Assembly: GCF_036895565.1 (NCBI RefSeq)
Contig: NZ_CP145904.1
Span: forward strand, 620,001-684,000
Direction: 5' to 3'
Source of the DNA: Flavobacterium sp. KS-LB2
Lineage (GTDB): Bacteria > Bacteroidota > Bacteroidia > Flavobacteriales > Flavobacteriaceae
Length of the DNA stretch: 64,000 nt
The first letter of the stretch is position 1; each line of letters opens with the position of its first letter. A program made the position numbers and the translations under genes. Below, piece after piece: positions 9,350 through 17,892 of the stretch. The notes under the pieces were generated by a model. It did not search any database. It was not told where the DNA came from and worked only from the letters and a program-made list of their open reading frames with translations.

Positions 9350-10270
9350 TTGTTTTTAATTAATAAAAGAAGAAAAAGTTTGAAAAATAATAGTATACTG
9401 GTTGTAAATCCAATCTCTGGAGATGTTGATAAAGCAGAATTGATTGATGCAGCAACAGTTTTTGCAGCAAAAGAGAATTTAAATCTCATTATTTATAATA
9501 CTTCCGGAGTGTCAGATATTGAGAATATAAAAGTGCTCTATAAAACCTATAAACCAGAACGAATTATTGTGGCTGGAGGCGATGGAACCATAAAAATGGT
9601 TGCTGAGGCAATGGAAGCTCATGATGTTATTATTGGAATTTTGCCAGCTGGTTCGGCTAATGGGCTGGCGGTAGATTTAAATTTGCCTTCCACAATCGAA
9701 GAAAACTTAGAAATTGCATTTCATAACGATTACATAGAAATGGATATGATTGCAATCAATGGAAAAAAAAGTATTCATTTAAGCGACTTGGGTGTAAATG
9801 CAGAAATGATTAAGAACTATGAAAATAGTAGTATTCGCGGAAAATGGGGATATGCAATCCAAACATTTACAACTTTAATTGACTTAGACGCCCCTTTTAC
9901 TGCAAAAATAACAGGAGACTTTGATACTATTGAATGTACAGCAAGGATGATTGTCATTGCGAATTCTCAAAAATACGGCACTGGAGTTTCTATTAATCCA
10001 AATGGAGTTATGGATGATGGAAAGTTTGAGTTAGTTATTTTGAAAAATTTAGATTTAATAGTGCTCGGGAAAATTATTTCTGGAAATATGCCTGTCGAAC
10101 TAGAGGATGTTGAAATAATTTCTACGGATAAAGCAGTTGTAACTACAAATGTTCCTGTTAGTTTTCAAATTGATGGCGAATATTGTGGAACGGAAACAAA
10201 ACTAAATATTGAAATTTTACCCAAACAATTAAAAGTGGCTATTCCGAATTTAAATAATAGTGTTATTTAA
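9350..10270 (+). CDS. Lipid kinase, diacylglycerol kinase family
   Basis: Cytoplasmic kinase of the DagK/YegS family that phosphorylates a lipid hydroxyl with ATP. The 306-aa product shows ILVVNPISG near the N-terminus, the nucleotide motif VAGGDGTIKMVAEA, GILPAGSANGLA, and a C-terminal beta-sandwich with FQIDGEYC. Key family glycines and the GGDGT signature are intact. No ATG is available near the start, so translation begins at TTG 9350 or more probably TTG 9380 (giving MKNNSILVVNP). It is divergent from App1 and overlaps the 3' end of the convergent GNAT-like gene by 8 bp. Confidence 0.88.
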   Translation: MFLINKRRKSLKNNSILVVNPISGDVDKAELIDAATVFAAKENLNLIIYNTSGVSDIENIKVLYKTYKPERIIVAGGDGTIKMVAEAMEAHDVIIGILPAGSANGLAVDLNLPSTIEENLEIAFHNDYIEMDMIAINGKKSIHLSDLGVNAEMIKNYENSSIRGKWGYAIQTFTTLIDLDAPFTAKITGDFDTIECTARMIVIANSQKYGTGVSINPNGVMDDGKFELVILKNLDLIVLGKIISGNMPVELEDVEIISTDKAVVTTNVPVSFQIDGEYCGTETKLNIEILPKQLKVAIPNLNNSVI

Positions 10271-11465
10271 ATGGGTTTCGTTCCTGCCAATTCGTTTCGG
10301 GCTCTAGGTATCTAAATATTTTTGACATATACGAATTGACAATTTGATTGCTATGAGCTATAAATCCATACATTTTTATAGGTTTTGCCCCAACAGAACT
10401 TTTTATTTCCAATGCCGTTCTTGCAAATATAATTTCCTTAAAACCTTTGTTAATAGAATATGCTATCATGTCATATAGCATGTTTAAATACAACATTTTT
10501 TCGCGTTGAATGCTTTCGTCATATCCAAGAAAATAGGTTTCCATTACGGGACCGTTTTTTATTAACGTATTAAATCCAATTAATTTTTCGCCAATAAAAT
10601 AGCCGTAAAAAAGAAATTTATCTCTAAAGGTTTCTTTAAAAATTCTGAAGTGGGTTTTAGGTAGAAAAAAAGTGTTGAAAGGAGCGTTTTTAGCCACATG
10701 AAGATACAAGTCATAAATAGTATCTTCATGGGCTATTATATCTTCTAAATGCATTTTTCTTTTCTCAATAACGACTGCTTTTTTTCGGGCTCTTTTATAT
10801 TGATCTCTATATTTTTTTGAAAGCGAGTCGATGTAATCTTGTTCTGACCTCCAGTTTTCGTTAATGTAGAAAATCATATTTGGTTGTGTCGAAAACTGAT
10901 AATCATTCTTGAATTCCGGAATGCCAAAGTTCGTAAGGTCTTCTTTGTGAAAATCTTTATAGGTGGTAATATGAATCTTTTTTCCTTTAGATTGGAACAT
11001 TTTTTTCAATGCTGTTGTTGCTGATCTCAAGGTTTGCAGTGCTTTTTTTTTATCAATAGATTCAGATAATGCAAAAGAATTTTGTCCAGTCAACATATTG
11101 TTTCCAATCACGAGAACATGAGAACCGAAATTCCTGAAAACTAAATTTCGAATAGTAGTTTTAATACATTTATCCCGATCTCCAAAAGATTCCAGTTGGT
11201 TTAAATCTAAAAATTGAGAAAGAGCAATACCAATTAAAGTTTCATTTTTGAATAGCCCAATAAAATGACACGCCATGTTTTCAGGAGCTGATTTTTCTAA
11301 AATCTCTAGGTATTTTTTGGATAAAAAAATAGTTGAAACAGCTAAATCATCCCAGTTTGAGGGAAGTTGCGTTGTAGTGCTATAAATTTTAAAAGAATAA
11401 GCTGTGTTCAAACCGAAGAGTAATTTTTTTTCAAAATTAGTTAATAAAGTTAAAGTATTTCTCAA
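10263..11465 (-). CDS. GNAT-like acyltransferase, FemAB/DUF482 type (tentative)
   Basis: Predicted acyl-CoA-type acyltransferase, 400 aa, cytoplasmic. The first half contains CHFIGLFKNETLIGIALSQF, a beta-strand pair typical of an N-terminal GNAT half. The second half has SLSKKYRDQYKRARKKA and YFIGEKLIGFNTLIKNGPVM, as in FemAB-like/DUF482 proteins. The substrate is unknown. The start is a TTG at 11465; the first internal ATG lies about 70 codons in, which would remove the first domain. It converges with the lipid kinase and is divergent from the pterin dehydratase gene. Confidence 0.6.
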   Translation of the reverse strand: MRNTLTLLTNFEKKLLFGLNTAYSFKIYSTTTQLPSNWDDLAVSTIFLSKKYLEILEKSAPENMACHFIGLFKNETLIGIALSQFLDLNQLESFGDRDKCIKTTIRNLVFRNFGSHVLVIGNNMLTGQNSFALSESIDKKKALQTLRSATTALKKMFQSKGKKIHITTYKDFHKEDLTNFGIPEFKNDYQFSTQPNMIFYINENWRSEQDYIDSLSKKYRDQYKRARKKAVVIEKRKMHLEDIIAHEDTIYDLYLHVAKNAPFNTFFLPKTHFRIFKETFRDKFLFYGYFIGEKLIGFNTLIKNGPVMETYFLGYDESIQREKMLYLNMLYDMIAYSINKGFKEIIFARTALEIKSSVGAKPIKMYGFIAHSNQIVNSYMSKIFRYLEPETNWQERNPFK

Positions 11466-11508
11466 TGTCTCGAAATTAAGTAACTTTATATCAATTAAAC
11501 TTTAGATT

Positions 11509-11787
11509 ATGAAAACCTATTCAGAAGAGACAATTAAAACTGAGTTAAAAATGCTAAAGGAGTGGCAGTTTGATACAAATACGATTTTGAAAAAGTTTGT
11601 TTTCTCAGATTTTACTCAAGCATTAGGTTTTATAGTGCAAGTAGGTGTGATGGCTGAGAAAAGAAACCACCATCCAGAATTATTCAATGTCTATAATAAA
11701 GTGACTATAAGGTTAACTACACATGATGCTGGCGGTGTTACGGATAAGGATTTAGATTTAGCCAAAGCAATTGATGAAATCCAATAA
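11509..11787 (+). CDS. phhB: 4a-hydroxytetrahydrobiopterin dehydratase
   Basis: Dehydrates 4a-hydroxytetrahydrobiopterin, the product left after pterin-dependent hydroxylation, so that the cofactor can be recycled. The 92-aa product covers the whole small alpha/beta domain. The family signature [20 protein letters not shown] carries the two active-site histidines, and the second block [17 protein letters not shown] follows. The partner enzyme, phenylalanine 4-monooxygenase, is encoded about 20 kb away at 31252-33009, not next door. A strong bidirectional terminator follows. Confidence 0.93.
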   Translation: MKTYSEETIKTELKMLKEWQFDTNTILKKFVFSDFTQALGFIVQVGVMAEKRNHHPELFNVYNKVTIRLTTHDAGGVTDKDLDLAKAIDEIQ

Positions 11788-11825
11788 AAATTTCGTCTTG
11801 TATTGATCAAGACGAAATTTTTTTA
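11786..11825. terminator. Bidirectional terminator, phhB / DUF1761
   Basis: Perfect 13-bp arms AAATTTCGTCTTG and CAAGACGAAATTT around a 7-nt loop, with A and T tracts on either side. It serves both convergent genes. Confidence 0.9.
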
Positions 11826-11832
11826 TTAGAAA

Positions 11833-12315
11833 TTATTTCCAGGCGCAAATAATACCTCCCATAATCATAAAGCATACAATCCAAAAACCGCCTGTTACAA
11901 GGGTATATTTGAAACTTCGTCTTTCATATAATGCATTAGTTCCTATGATTGGCAAGGCTAAAAATAGGCCGGTCATAAAGCCATGTAGTGCACCATGCTT
12001 GAAAGATCTAAAAGCCATTCCGTAATCTGCCATGAAAGCTTCGTATGAAGGTTTTGCGATGCTTGGATCACCACCAACCATTCCTAAAGCCCCAAATTGA
12101 TGTATTGTTAACATCTGTAGTATAAGGCTAATGAAAAAAGCATATAGTAATGAAACTCCAAATGTCAAGAGCATATTTCCGCCTTGCATTTTTTCTTCGG
12201 TCATTCCAGACTCCTTCATCCAAATAGTGCCAAAAACTTTTGGATTATACCACACAAATCCTACTACTAGTGTAGATAACGCTGCTACAAAAAGTGCTAA
12301 AAAATTGATTTCCAT
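11833..12315 (-). CDS. DUF1761 family membrane protein
   Basis: Integral membrane protein of unknown function, 160 aa, with about four hydrophobic helices: an N-terminal one (FLALFVAALSTLVVGFVWYN), one around LLTFGVSLLYAFFISLIL, one in HGFMTGLFLALPIIG and a C-terminal one (FWIVCFMIMGGIICAW). The motif FVWYNPKVFGTIWMKESGMT matches the DUF1761 start, and the order of blocks is complete. It converges with phhB. No partner gene suggests a role. Confidence 0.85.
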   Translation of the reverse strand: MEINFLALFVAALSTLVVGFVWYNPKVFGTIWMKESGMTEEKMQGGNMLLTFGVSLLYAFFISLILQMLTIHQFGALGMVGGDPSIAKPSYEAFMADYGMAFRSFKHGALHGFMTGLFLALPIIGTNALYERRSFKYTLVTGGFWIVCFMIMGGIICAWK

Positions 12316-12497
12316 GAAATTAGTTTTTAAGGTTAGTACATCAAATTTAAGAATTTATTAGTTAAGTAAAGAATTTGAATAAAAATGTAAGATATAACTC
12401 TATAAAAATCATAAAACAGTGTCGTTTGTCGATTTTATTTGTTGATTAGCTTCATGGTGTGTATTTTTATGTGTAATTAAGAAATAAATCTAACGCT

Positions 12498-13352
12498 ATG
12501 AGAAATATAACTACTTTATTTTTAATCATTTTGTTTTCTTTTTCAATGTTTGCAGATGTGTCTCATACAGAGAAAGATGCGTTGTTGAAGTTGTATCACT
12601 TTACTAATGGAAATCAGTGGAAAGTAAAATGGGATCTAACGGCACCAGTTTCTTCATGGCATGGAGTAAAGTTGCAAGATGATAAAGTGATTGCTATTAA
12701 TTTAGAAAATAACAATCTGGTTGGTGAAATTCCAGAAGAGATTTTGAATCTAGTGAGTTTACAAGAATTAGATTTGCACAAAAACCAATTAACAGGTTCA
12801 ATTCCCTCTTCAATCGGGAAATTAAAAGAAATGAAAGTATTGAATCTTTCTTTTAACAGACTATCAGGGATAATTCCATCTTCTGTTTGTGAAATGACTA
12901 ATTTGAAGAATTTAGAATTGTATATGAATGCAATTTCAGGAGAATTACCAATGCAAATTGGAGCTTTGAATCAATTAGAAATACTTTCGTTATTCAACAA
13001 TGAAATAGTAGGACAAATTCCAACTTCATTGTATGATATGAAAACGCTAAAAACATTACTTTTAAATAGTAATAAACTTTCAGGAACATTGAGTAATGAA
13101 GTAGTAAACATGACATCACTTGAAAATCTTAGTTTATTTGATAATAAAATGAATGGTCAAGTACCTTTGGAGCTTGAGAAATTAGATAAATTGAAGGAAA
13201 TGAATATTTCTTACAACATGTTTAATGGTTTAATATCTAAGAATTTAGCAGTTTTAGATACGTTAAATATGACTATGATAAATGATAAAGGAGTTGCGGT
13301 TTTATTAGAAGTAAATAATGTTAAAAATACTGCTATAGCTTCTGAAGATTAA
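12498..13352 (+). CDS. Secreted leucine-rich-repeat protein
   Basis: The 284-aa product has a signal peptide (about residues 1-19, ending MFADVS) and then leucine-rich repeats of the plant type, about 24 residues each. Examples are LQELDLHKNQLTGSIPSS and MKVLNLSFNRLSGIIPSS, with the GxIPxx turn in most copies; I count about seven. The region before the repeats (ALLKLYHFTNGNQWKVKWD) is the usual cap of this family. There is no C-terminal T9SS sorting domain, so it may remain periplasmic. The binding partner is unknown. It stands alone between a DUF1761 gene and the tRNA pair. Confidence 0.85.
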   Translation: MRNITTLFLIILFSFSMFADVSHTEKDALLKLYHFTNGNQWKVKWDLTAPVSSWHGVKLQDDKVIAINLENNNLVGEIPEEILNLVSLQELDLHKNQLTGSIPSSIGKLKEMKVLNLSFNRLSGIIPSSVCEMTNLKNLELYMNAISGELPMQIGALNQLEILSLFNNEIVGQIPTSLYDMKTLKTLLLNSNKLSGTLSNEVVNMTSLENLSLFDNKMNGQVPLELEKLDKLKEMNISYNMFNGLISKNLAVLDTLNMTMINDKGVAVLLEVNNVKNTAIASED

Positions 13353-13690
13353 TTTAGAAATAAAGAGTTTGCACTACTCTTTAATATTACATATTTAGTT
13401 GTTTTAATGAACTTAGTTTGTCAAAACCTGTATAGCTTGCTTTGCAGGTTTTTTTAATTTTAAGTGGTTGATGTTGCTAGTTAATATGTTTTAAATAGTG
13501 ATGGTCGGTTAAAGTTTGATGAGTTTTAAGACAGTCAAAAAGTAAAACGAATAATTTTGTTAGATTATACAGTTGAAAAGTAGTATCGTTGATCAATACT
13601 AAAAAATTAGTGGTTGGTATTGAGAATAAAAAAGAGGAAAATATTTTCACCAAATTCTACTTTTATGATTATGATTAAAGTGATTGGTAC
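13353..13690. other. Gene-free stretch between the LRR gene and the tRNAs
   Basis: About 340 bp with no convincing ORF. A weak hairpin near 13425-13456 (AACCTG ... CAGGTT followed by seven T) probably terminates the LRR transcript. The remainder is AT-rich and shows no structure I can name. Confidence 0.6.
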
Positions 13691-13721
13691 AAAAAAAGCT
13701 CCAGATTTCTCTGAAGCTTCT
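13691..13721 (-). terminator. Terminator of the tRNA pair
   Basis: On the minus strand, GCTTCAGA and TCTGGAGC pair around GAAA and are followed by TTTTTTT. It lies directly downstream of the second-transcribed tRNA. Confidence 0.75.
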
Positions 13722-13724
13722 TAG

Positions 13725-13797
13725 TAGCGGGAACAGGACTCGAACCTGTGACCTTCGGGTTATGAGCCCGACGAGCTGCCTACTGCTCTATCCCGCG
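13725..13797 (-). tRNA. tRNA-fMet (CAT), downstream copy
   Basis: Cloverleaf read on the minus strand: 5' CGCGGGA, a D-loop with AGCAG...AGCTCG, an anticodon arm with anticodon CAT flanked by GGG and CCC pairs, the T-arm CAGGTTCGAGTCCTG, and 3' TCCCGCT plus A73. An unpaired first base (C1 against T72) and three consecutive G-C pairs in the anticodon stem mark an initiator tRNA. The bases after A73 are CTA, so CCA is not encoded. Its sequence is identical to the copy at 13832-13904. Confidence 0.95.
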
Positions 13798-13831
13798 ATG
13801 TGCGTTTTGTAATCTCATTAAAGCTACTTAG

Positions 13832-13904
13832 TAGCGGGAACAGGACTCGAACCTGTGACCTTCGGGTTATGAGCCCGACGAGCTGCCTACTGCTCTATCC
13901 CGCG
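13832..13904 (-). tRNA. tRNA-fMet (CAT), upstream copy
   Basis: Same 73-nt sequence as the copy 107 bp away, with the same initiator features (C1-T72 mismatch, GGG/CCC anticodon stem, anticodon CAT) and no encoded CCA. It is transcribed first, from a promoter at about 13917-13946. The similar sequences downstream of both copies (AAGCT..CTTAGTAG on the plus strand) suggest a 107-bp tandem duplication. Confidence 0.95.
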
Positions 13905-13916
13905 TTGTTTCGGGTG

Positions 13917-13946
13917 CAAATGTACAACGAATTATCGTATTTCCAA
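13917..13946 (-). promoter_or_regulatory. Promoter of the tRNA pair
   Basis: On the minus strand, TTG (13944-13946) and TACATTTG (13917-13924) are separated by 19 bp, a close match to the Bacteroidota housekeeping promoter (-33 TTG, -7 TAnnTTTG). Transcription would start near 13910, just before the first tRNA. Confidence 0.8.
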
Positions 13947-13993
13947 CAATTTTTTTTAAAAATGTTTTATTTCATCTATTGACTTGATATGAC

Positions 13994-14001
13994 TACCTTT
14001 G
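13994..14001 (+). promoter_or_regulatory. -7 promoter box of era
   Basis: TACCTTTG, a full match to TAnnTTTG, 20 bp before the era start codon. Confidence 0.65.
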
Positions 14002-14021
14002 TGCCATAAATTATACTACAA

Positions 14022-14903
14022 ATGTCACATAAAGCAGGTTTTGTAAACATTATCGGGAATCCAAATGTGGGTAAATCAACCTTAATGAACGCCTTCGTTG
14101 GAGAACGATTGTCTATCATCACATCAAAAGCACAAACAACGCGTCATAGAATTCTAGGAATTGTAAACGGAGAAGATTTTCAATTAATCCTATCGGATAC
14201 GCCAGGAATCATCAAGCCAGCTTACGAAATGCAGGAATCGATGATGAACTTTGTGAAGTCGGCTTTTGAAGATGCTGATGTTTTGATTTACATGGTCGAA
14301 ATTGGAGAGCAGGAACTTAAGGATGAAGCGTTTTTTAATAAAATCATCCACTCGAAAATTCCGGTTTTGCTGCTGCTTAACAAAATTGACAATTCGAATC
14401 AAGAACAATTAGAGCAACAAGTGGCGTTTTGGACAGAGAAAGTGCCGAATGCTGAAATCTATCCAATATCAGCCTTGCAAAATTTTAATGTTCCTGAGGT
14501 TTTTCAAAGAATCATTACACTTTTGCCAGAGTCGCCAGCCTATTACCCAAAGGATCAATTGACGGATAAACCAGAACGTTTTTTTGTGAATGAAACTATT
14601 CGTGAGAAAATCTTACTGAATTACAGTAAAGAAATTCCGTACGCAGTTGAAATTGTTACCGAAGAATTTTTTGAAGATGACAATATCATTCGCATTCGTT
14701 CTTTAATTATGGTGGAACGCGAAACTCAAAAAGGAATTGTGATTGGTCATAAAGGTGCCGCTTTAAAAAAGGTAGGAACTGAGGCGCGTGAAGATTTAGA
14801 GAAATTCTTTGGAAAACAAATTCACATTGAGCTTTACGTAAAAGTGAACAAAAACTGGAGAAGTAACGCAAATATGTTGAAGCGTTTTGGGTATAATCAA
14901 TAG
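14022..14903 (+). CDS. era: GTPase Era
   Basis: Ribosome-associated GTPase that binds the 3' end of 16S rRNA during small-subunit maturation. The 293-aa product has G1 GNPNVGKS (residues 12-19), a switch region with TTRH, G3 DTPG and G4 NKID. The C-terminal KH domain carries GHKGAALKKVGTEAREDLEKF. Length is normal. It has its own promoter just downstream of the divergent tRNA promoter and is followed by a strong terminator. Confidence 0.97.
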   Translation: MSHKAGFVNIIGNPNVGKSTLMNAFVGERLSIITSKAQTTRHRILGIVNGEDFQLILSDTPGIIKPAYEMQESMMNFVKSAFEDADVLIYMVEIGEQELKDEAFFNKIIHSKIPVLLLLNKIDNSNQEQLEQQVAFWTEKVPNAEIYPISALQNFNVPEVFQRIITLLPESPAYYPKDQLTDKPERFFVNETIREKILLNYSKEIPYAVEIVTEEFFEDDNIIRIRSLIMVERETQKGIVIGHKGAALKKVGTEAREDLEKFFGKQIHIELYVKVNKNWRSNANMLKRFGYNQ

Positions 14904-14953
14904 GGAGAAGTGAATAGTGAGAGTTGTTTAATTTTCTTTCACGTACAATAGTT

Positions 14954-14994
14954 AAAATCAGTACTAGAGTTAGTCTCTTGTACTGATTTTTTTT
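14954..14994 (+). terminator. Terminator after era
   Basis: Arms ATCAGTAC (14957-14964) and GTACTGAT (14980-14987) with a 15-nt loop, followed by a long T tract. Confidence 0.85.
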
Positions 14995-15000
14995 ATAGCC

Positions 15001-15140
15001 TAGAGCGAAAAGGAAACCCCACAGCGAAAAAAGGATGCTGTTGCTACACGTGTAGAGCGACTAAAGGAAGGTCCTGCACAGGCTTTGTAACAGCTCCTTG
15101 AGGCGTGAGGAGTTGTGTTGAAGCGCTGGAATAGCTCCTG
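15001..15140 (-). repeat. Intergenic hairpin repeat, copy A (degenerate)
   Basis: Read on the minus strand this matches the repeat copies near 25.5, 33.1 and 49.6 kb. It starts with an AGCTATTCCAGC-type block and has a hairpin (15049-15080) with loop TTCCTTTAGTC. The stem is partly degenerate. A GGATGCTGTTGCTA block links it to the related element near 54.3 kb. It fills most of the 339-bp gap between era and the DUF2975 gene; the rest of that gap holds the era terminator and AT-rich DNA. Confidence 0.65.
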
Positions 15141-15242
15141 ATGATTTTAAAAGCAATAAATATATTTTGATAAATGATGTATTTTTATTGTTTTTCAATA
15201 AATACTGATATATTTGTGTTTTAATTTTAAATACTTTGTATC

Positions 15243-15791
15243 ATGTCTAGAAAAACCAATTTTGTTTTTAAAGTATTGCAAGTGGTATCTTGGATTATTT
15301 TTGTGGGGCTTTGCATCCAGGCGGGTGGCTTTATTTTTAATACTGTTTTTACGCTGTTGCTTAGTCCTGCAGGCGCAAGTAAGTTTTGGACGGAAGTTGA
15401 TTTGGCAGCTTTGTATCAATTTAATCAGTCGCATTATGTGACTCCGACTGTTTTAATGTGCATTGTAGCAGTGCTAAAATCGCTCCTTTTTTTCAATATT
15501 GTTCAAGTTTTACATCATAATAAAATTAATTTAGAGCGTCCGTTTAATCAATTTTTAGCAAAATTCATTCTCACTATTGCTTCGTTTGCTTTTGGAATAG
15601 GATTGTTTGCTTATTGGGGAAAGGGCTTTACAAAATTTCTGTTGGAGCAAGATATAAAAATGCCTGATGCTGCCGATTTAAGTTTTGGCGGTGGCGATGT
15701 GTGGTGGTTTATGGCTGTAATTTTATTGATAATTGCGCAAATCATTAAAAAAGGTATTGCTATGCAGCAAGAAAACGAACTAACAATTTAA
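15243..15791 (+). CDS. DUF2975 family membrane protein
   Basis: Membrane protein of unknown function, 182 aa, with four hydrophobic helices (about residues 12-38, 60-82, 100-125 and 150-172). Residues such as PFNQFLAKFILTIASFAFGIG in the middle and the C-terminal helix before IIKKGIAMQQENELTI fit DUF2975. It is followed after only 4 bp by a small HTH regulator, a pairing often seen for this family, so the two are probably co-transcribed and work together. Confidence 0.8.
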   Translation: MSRKTNFVFKVLQVVSWIIFVGLCIQAGGFIFNTVFTLLLSPAGASKFWTEVDLAALYQFNQSHYVTPTVLMCIVAVLKSLLFFNIVQVLHHNKINLERPFNQFLAKFILTIASFAFGIGLFAYWGKGFTKFLLEQDIKMPDAADLSFGGGDVWWFMAVILLIIAQIIKKGIAMQQENELTI

Positions 15792-15795
15792 AAGT

Positions 15796-16005
15796 ATGGC
15801 AATAATTGTGAACTTAGATGTGATGATGGCCAAACGAAAGATGTCATTAAATGAGCTATCAGAGAAGGTTGATTTGACTTTGTCAAATTTATCAATCTTG
15901 AAAACGGGTAAGGCCAAGGCGGTTCGTTTTAGTACTTTAGAAGCAATCTGTAAAGCGCTTGACTGTCAGCCAGGCGATATTTTAGAATATTCTAAGAATG
16001 AATAA
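15796..16005 (+). CDS. Small Cro/CI-type HTH regulator (YozG-like)
   Basis: The 69-aa protein is almost entirely a helix-turn-helix: [55 protein letters not shown]. This is the short XRE form that commonly accompanies DUF2975 membrane proteins. It starts 4 bp after the DUF2975 stop codon, which points to one transcript. It may control its own operon, but no operator is evident. Confidence 0.85.
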   Translation: MAIIVNLDVMMAKRKMSLNELSEKVDLTLSNLSILKTGKAKAVRFSTLEAICKALDCQPGDILEYSKNE

Positions 16006-16114
16006 ATACAAAGGGTAGTGGTTGTGTGGTAAGTTTTGTTGTGAAGATGAGGTTGTTAGGTTGCGCTAATCGGGCTAATATTCGAAAAAAATTGATAATC
16101 ATGCTTTTAAACAC

Positions 16115-16122
16115 TACCTTTG
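16115..16122 (+). promoter_or_regulatory. -7 promoter box of der
   Basis: TACCTTTG with TTG 20 bp upstream (16092-16094). It lies inside the longer open frame that runs from 16026, so it supports translation from the ATG at 16176. Confidence 0.7.
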
Positions 16123-16175
16123 CCACCCGAAACGGAAAAATAAGGTTTCGGAAAAACGAATTTTCAAATTATATT

Positions 16176-17486
16176 ATGAATAACATTGTTGCGATAGTAG
16201 GAAGACCTAATGTAGGGAAATCGACCCTTTTTAATAGGCTGATACAAAGAAGAGAAGCTATTGTAGATTCAGTATCTGGGGTGACCCGTGATAGAAACTA
16301 TGGTAAAAGCGAGTGGAACGGAAAAGAGTTTTCTGTAATTGATACCGGTGGATATGTTCGCGGATCTGATGACGTTTTTGAAGGAGAGATTCGCAAGCAA
16401 GTTGAGCTAGCGATTGATGAGGCGGATGTCATTATTTTTGTGGTGGATGTAGAAGAGGGGATTACTCCAATGGATGATGTTGTGGCGCGCTTGTTGCGTA
16501 AAGTGACTAAGCCAGTGCTTTTGGCGGTAAATAAGGTAGATAATGCCATGCGTGAAAAAGATGCTCTGGAATTTTACAACCTAGGTTTGGGTGACTATTT
16601 TACATTTGCCAGTATTTCAGGAAGTGGAACAGGTGATTTATTGGATGCATTAATAGATGCTTTTCCTGTTAAGCCAGAACCGGTTCAAGAAGAAGTAGTA
16701 TTGCCACGTTTTGCGGTAGTAGGACGACCAAATGCTGGAAAATCAAGTTTTATCAATGCCTTAATTGGTAAAGATCGTTTTATGGTAACTGACATTGCGG
16801 GTACTACGCGTGATGCTATTGATACAAAATTTGATCGTTTTGGATTTGAATTCAACTTGGTCGATACTGCGGGAATCCGTCGTAAAGCTAAAGTAAAAGA
16901 GGATTTAGAATTTTACTCGGTAATGCGTTCCGTTCGTGCGATTGAACATGCTGATATTTGTATTTTGATTATTGATGCCACTCGTGGTTTTGAAGGTCAG
17001 GATCAAAGTATATTTTGGTTAGCGGAAAAGAATAGAAAAGGAGTTGTAATTCTTGTAAATAAATGGGATTTGGTTGAAAAGGAAACCATGTCTACCAGAG
17101 ATTATGAGGAGAAAATTAAAAAAGAATTAATGCCGTTTACCGATGTGCCTATTCTTTTTGTTTCAGCATTAACAAAACAACGATTGTTGAAAGCATTAGA
17201 AGCAACCGTAAAAGTGTATGAAAATAGACAACAGCGTATTGCAACTTCAAAATTCAACGAATTTATGTTGAAAGTAATTGAAGCATATCCACCACCAGCA
17301 ACTAAAGGGAAGTATGTGAAGATTAAATATTGTATGCAGTTGCCAACAGCTACACCGCAGTTTGTGTTTTTTGCAAACATGCCACAGTATGTTAAGGAAC
17401 CATACAAGCGTTACCTTGAGAATAAAATTAGAGAAAATTGGGACTTTTCAGGAGTACCAATCGATATTTATATTAGAGAGAAATAA
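16176..17486 (+). CDS. der: GTPase Der (EngA)
   Basis: Double-domain GTPase needed for large-subunit ribosome assembly. From the chosen ATG the product has 436 aa, starting [17 protein letters not shown]. The first G domain has GRPNVGKS at residues 9-16, DTGG and NKVD. The second has [12 protein letters not shown] and NKWD. A C-terminal KH-like domain has [16 protein letters not shown]. The open frame extends 50 codons upstream to 16026, but those residues fit no family and contain the promoter. Confidence 0.97.
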   Translation: MNNIVAIVGRPNVGKSTLFNRLIQRREAIVDSVSGVTRDRNYGKSEWNGKEFSVIDTGGYVRGSDDVFEGEIRKQVELAIDEADVIIFVVDVEEGITPMDDVVARLLRKVTKPVLLAVNKVDNAMREKDALEFYNLGLGDYFTFASISGSGTGDLLDALIDAFPVKPEPVQEEVVLPRFAVVGRPNAGKSSFINALIGKDRFMVTDIAGTTRDAIDTKFDRFGFEFNLVDTAGIRRKAKVKEDLEFYSVMRSVRAIEHADICILIIDATRGFEGQDQSIFWLAEKNRKGVVILVNKWDLVEKETMSTRDYEEKIKKELMPFTDVPILFVSALTKQRLLKALEATVKVYENRQQRIATSKFNEFMLKVIEAYPPPATKGKYVKIKYCMQLPTATPQFVFFANMPQYVKEPYKRYLENKIRENWDFSGVPIDIYIREK

Positions 17487-17492
17487 AAATCA

Positions 17493-17516
17493 AATCCCGA
17501 GCAATCGGGATTTTTT
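17493..17516 (+). terminator. Terminator after der
   Basis: AATCCCGA and TCGGGATT pair around GCAA, followed by TTTTTT. Confidence 0.9.
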
Positions 17517-17541
17517 GTTGTTTAATAAAAAAATAAGATTC

Positions 17542-17778
17542 TTAATTCTCATCTTCTTCCAAAGTCTCCATTGGATAATCACCGTACCAATCTTTGAATG
17601 TTTTTGTGGTTTTATAATCATCAGTTAGCACAGTGTAGACCATAAAGAGGATTAGCGGTATGCCAATGCAATATAATGTCATTATTACTGGTAAAGCAAT
17701 ATTAGTTTGACATAAACCGGCAAAAACAAAAACATAAATGGTAGTGAACCAAACGAGTTTAATTGCAAAATTTTTCAT
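17542..17778 (-). CDS. Hypothetical small membrane protein
   Basis: The 78-aa product has two hydrophobic helices (about residues 5-27 and 30-52) and an acidic C-terminal tail ending PMETLEEDEN. I do not recognise the family. The gene converges with der and is separated from it by a good terminator. The clean open frame and the membrane topology support a real gene. Confidence 0.65.
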   Translation of the reverse strand: MKNFAIKLVWFTTIYVFVFAGLCQTNIALPVIMTLYCIGIPLILFMVYTVLTDDYKTTKTFKDWYGDYPMETLEEDEN

Positions 17779-17892
17779 GGCTATATCTTTTTATTAAAGT
17801 TACGCCATAAACTCTAAAAAATTAGTTAAAATGTTGATAATCAATATTTAAAAAAAAATAATACTTTGTCGGGTAAGAATTATAAATGCTCT

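Noticed and set aside
13800..13982. 60-codon plus-strand ORF containing GNRTRTCDLRVM
   Set aside because: It is the antisense translation of the tRNA-fMet gene; this peptide is a well-known annotation artefact of tRNA genes.
15214..15441. 75-codon ORF overlapping the DUF2975 gene in another frame
   Set aside because: The DUF2975 frame is complete, has normal codon use and matches a family; the overlapping frame does not.
16026..16175. 50-codon N-terminal extension of Der
   Set aside because: The extension contains the -33/-7 promoter and matches nothing in the family; [16 protein letters not shown] is the normal start.
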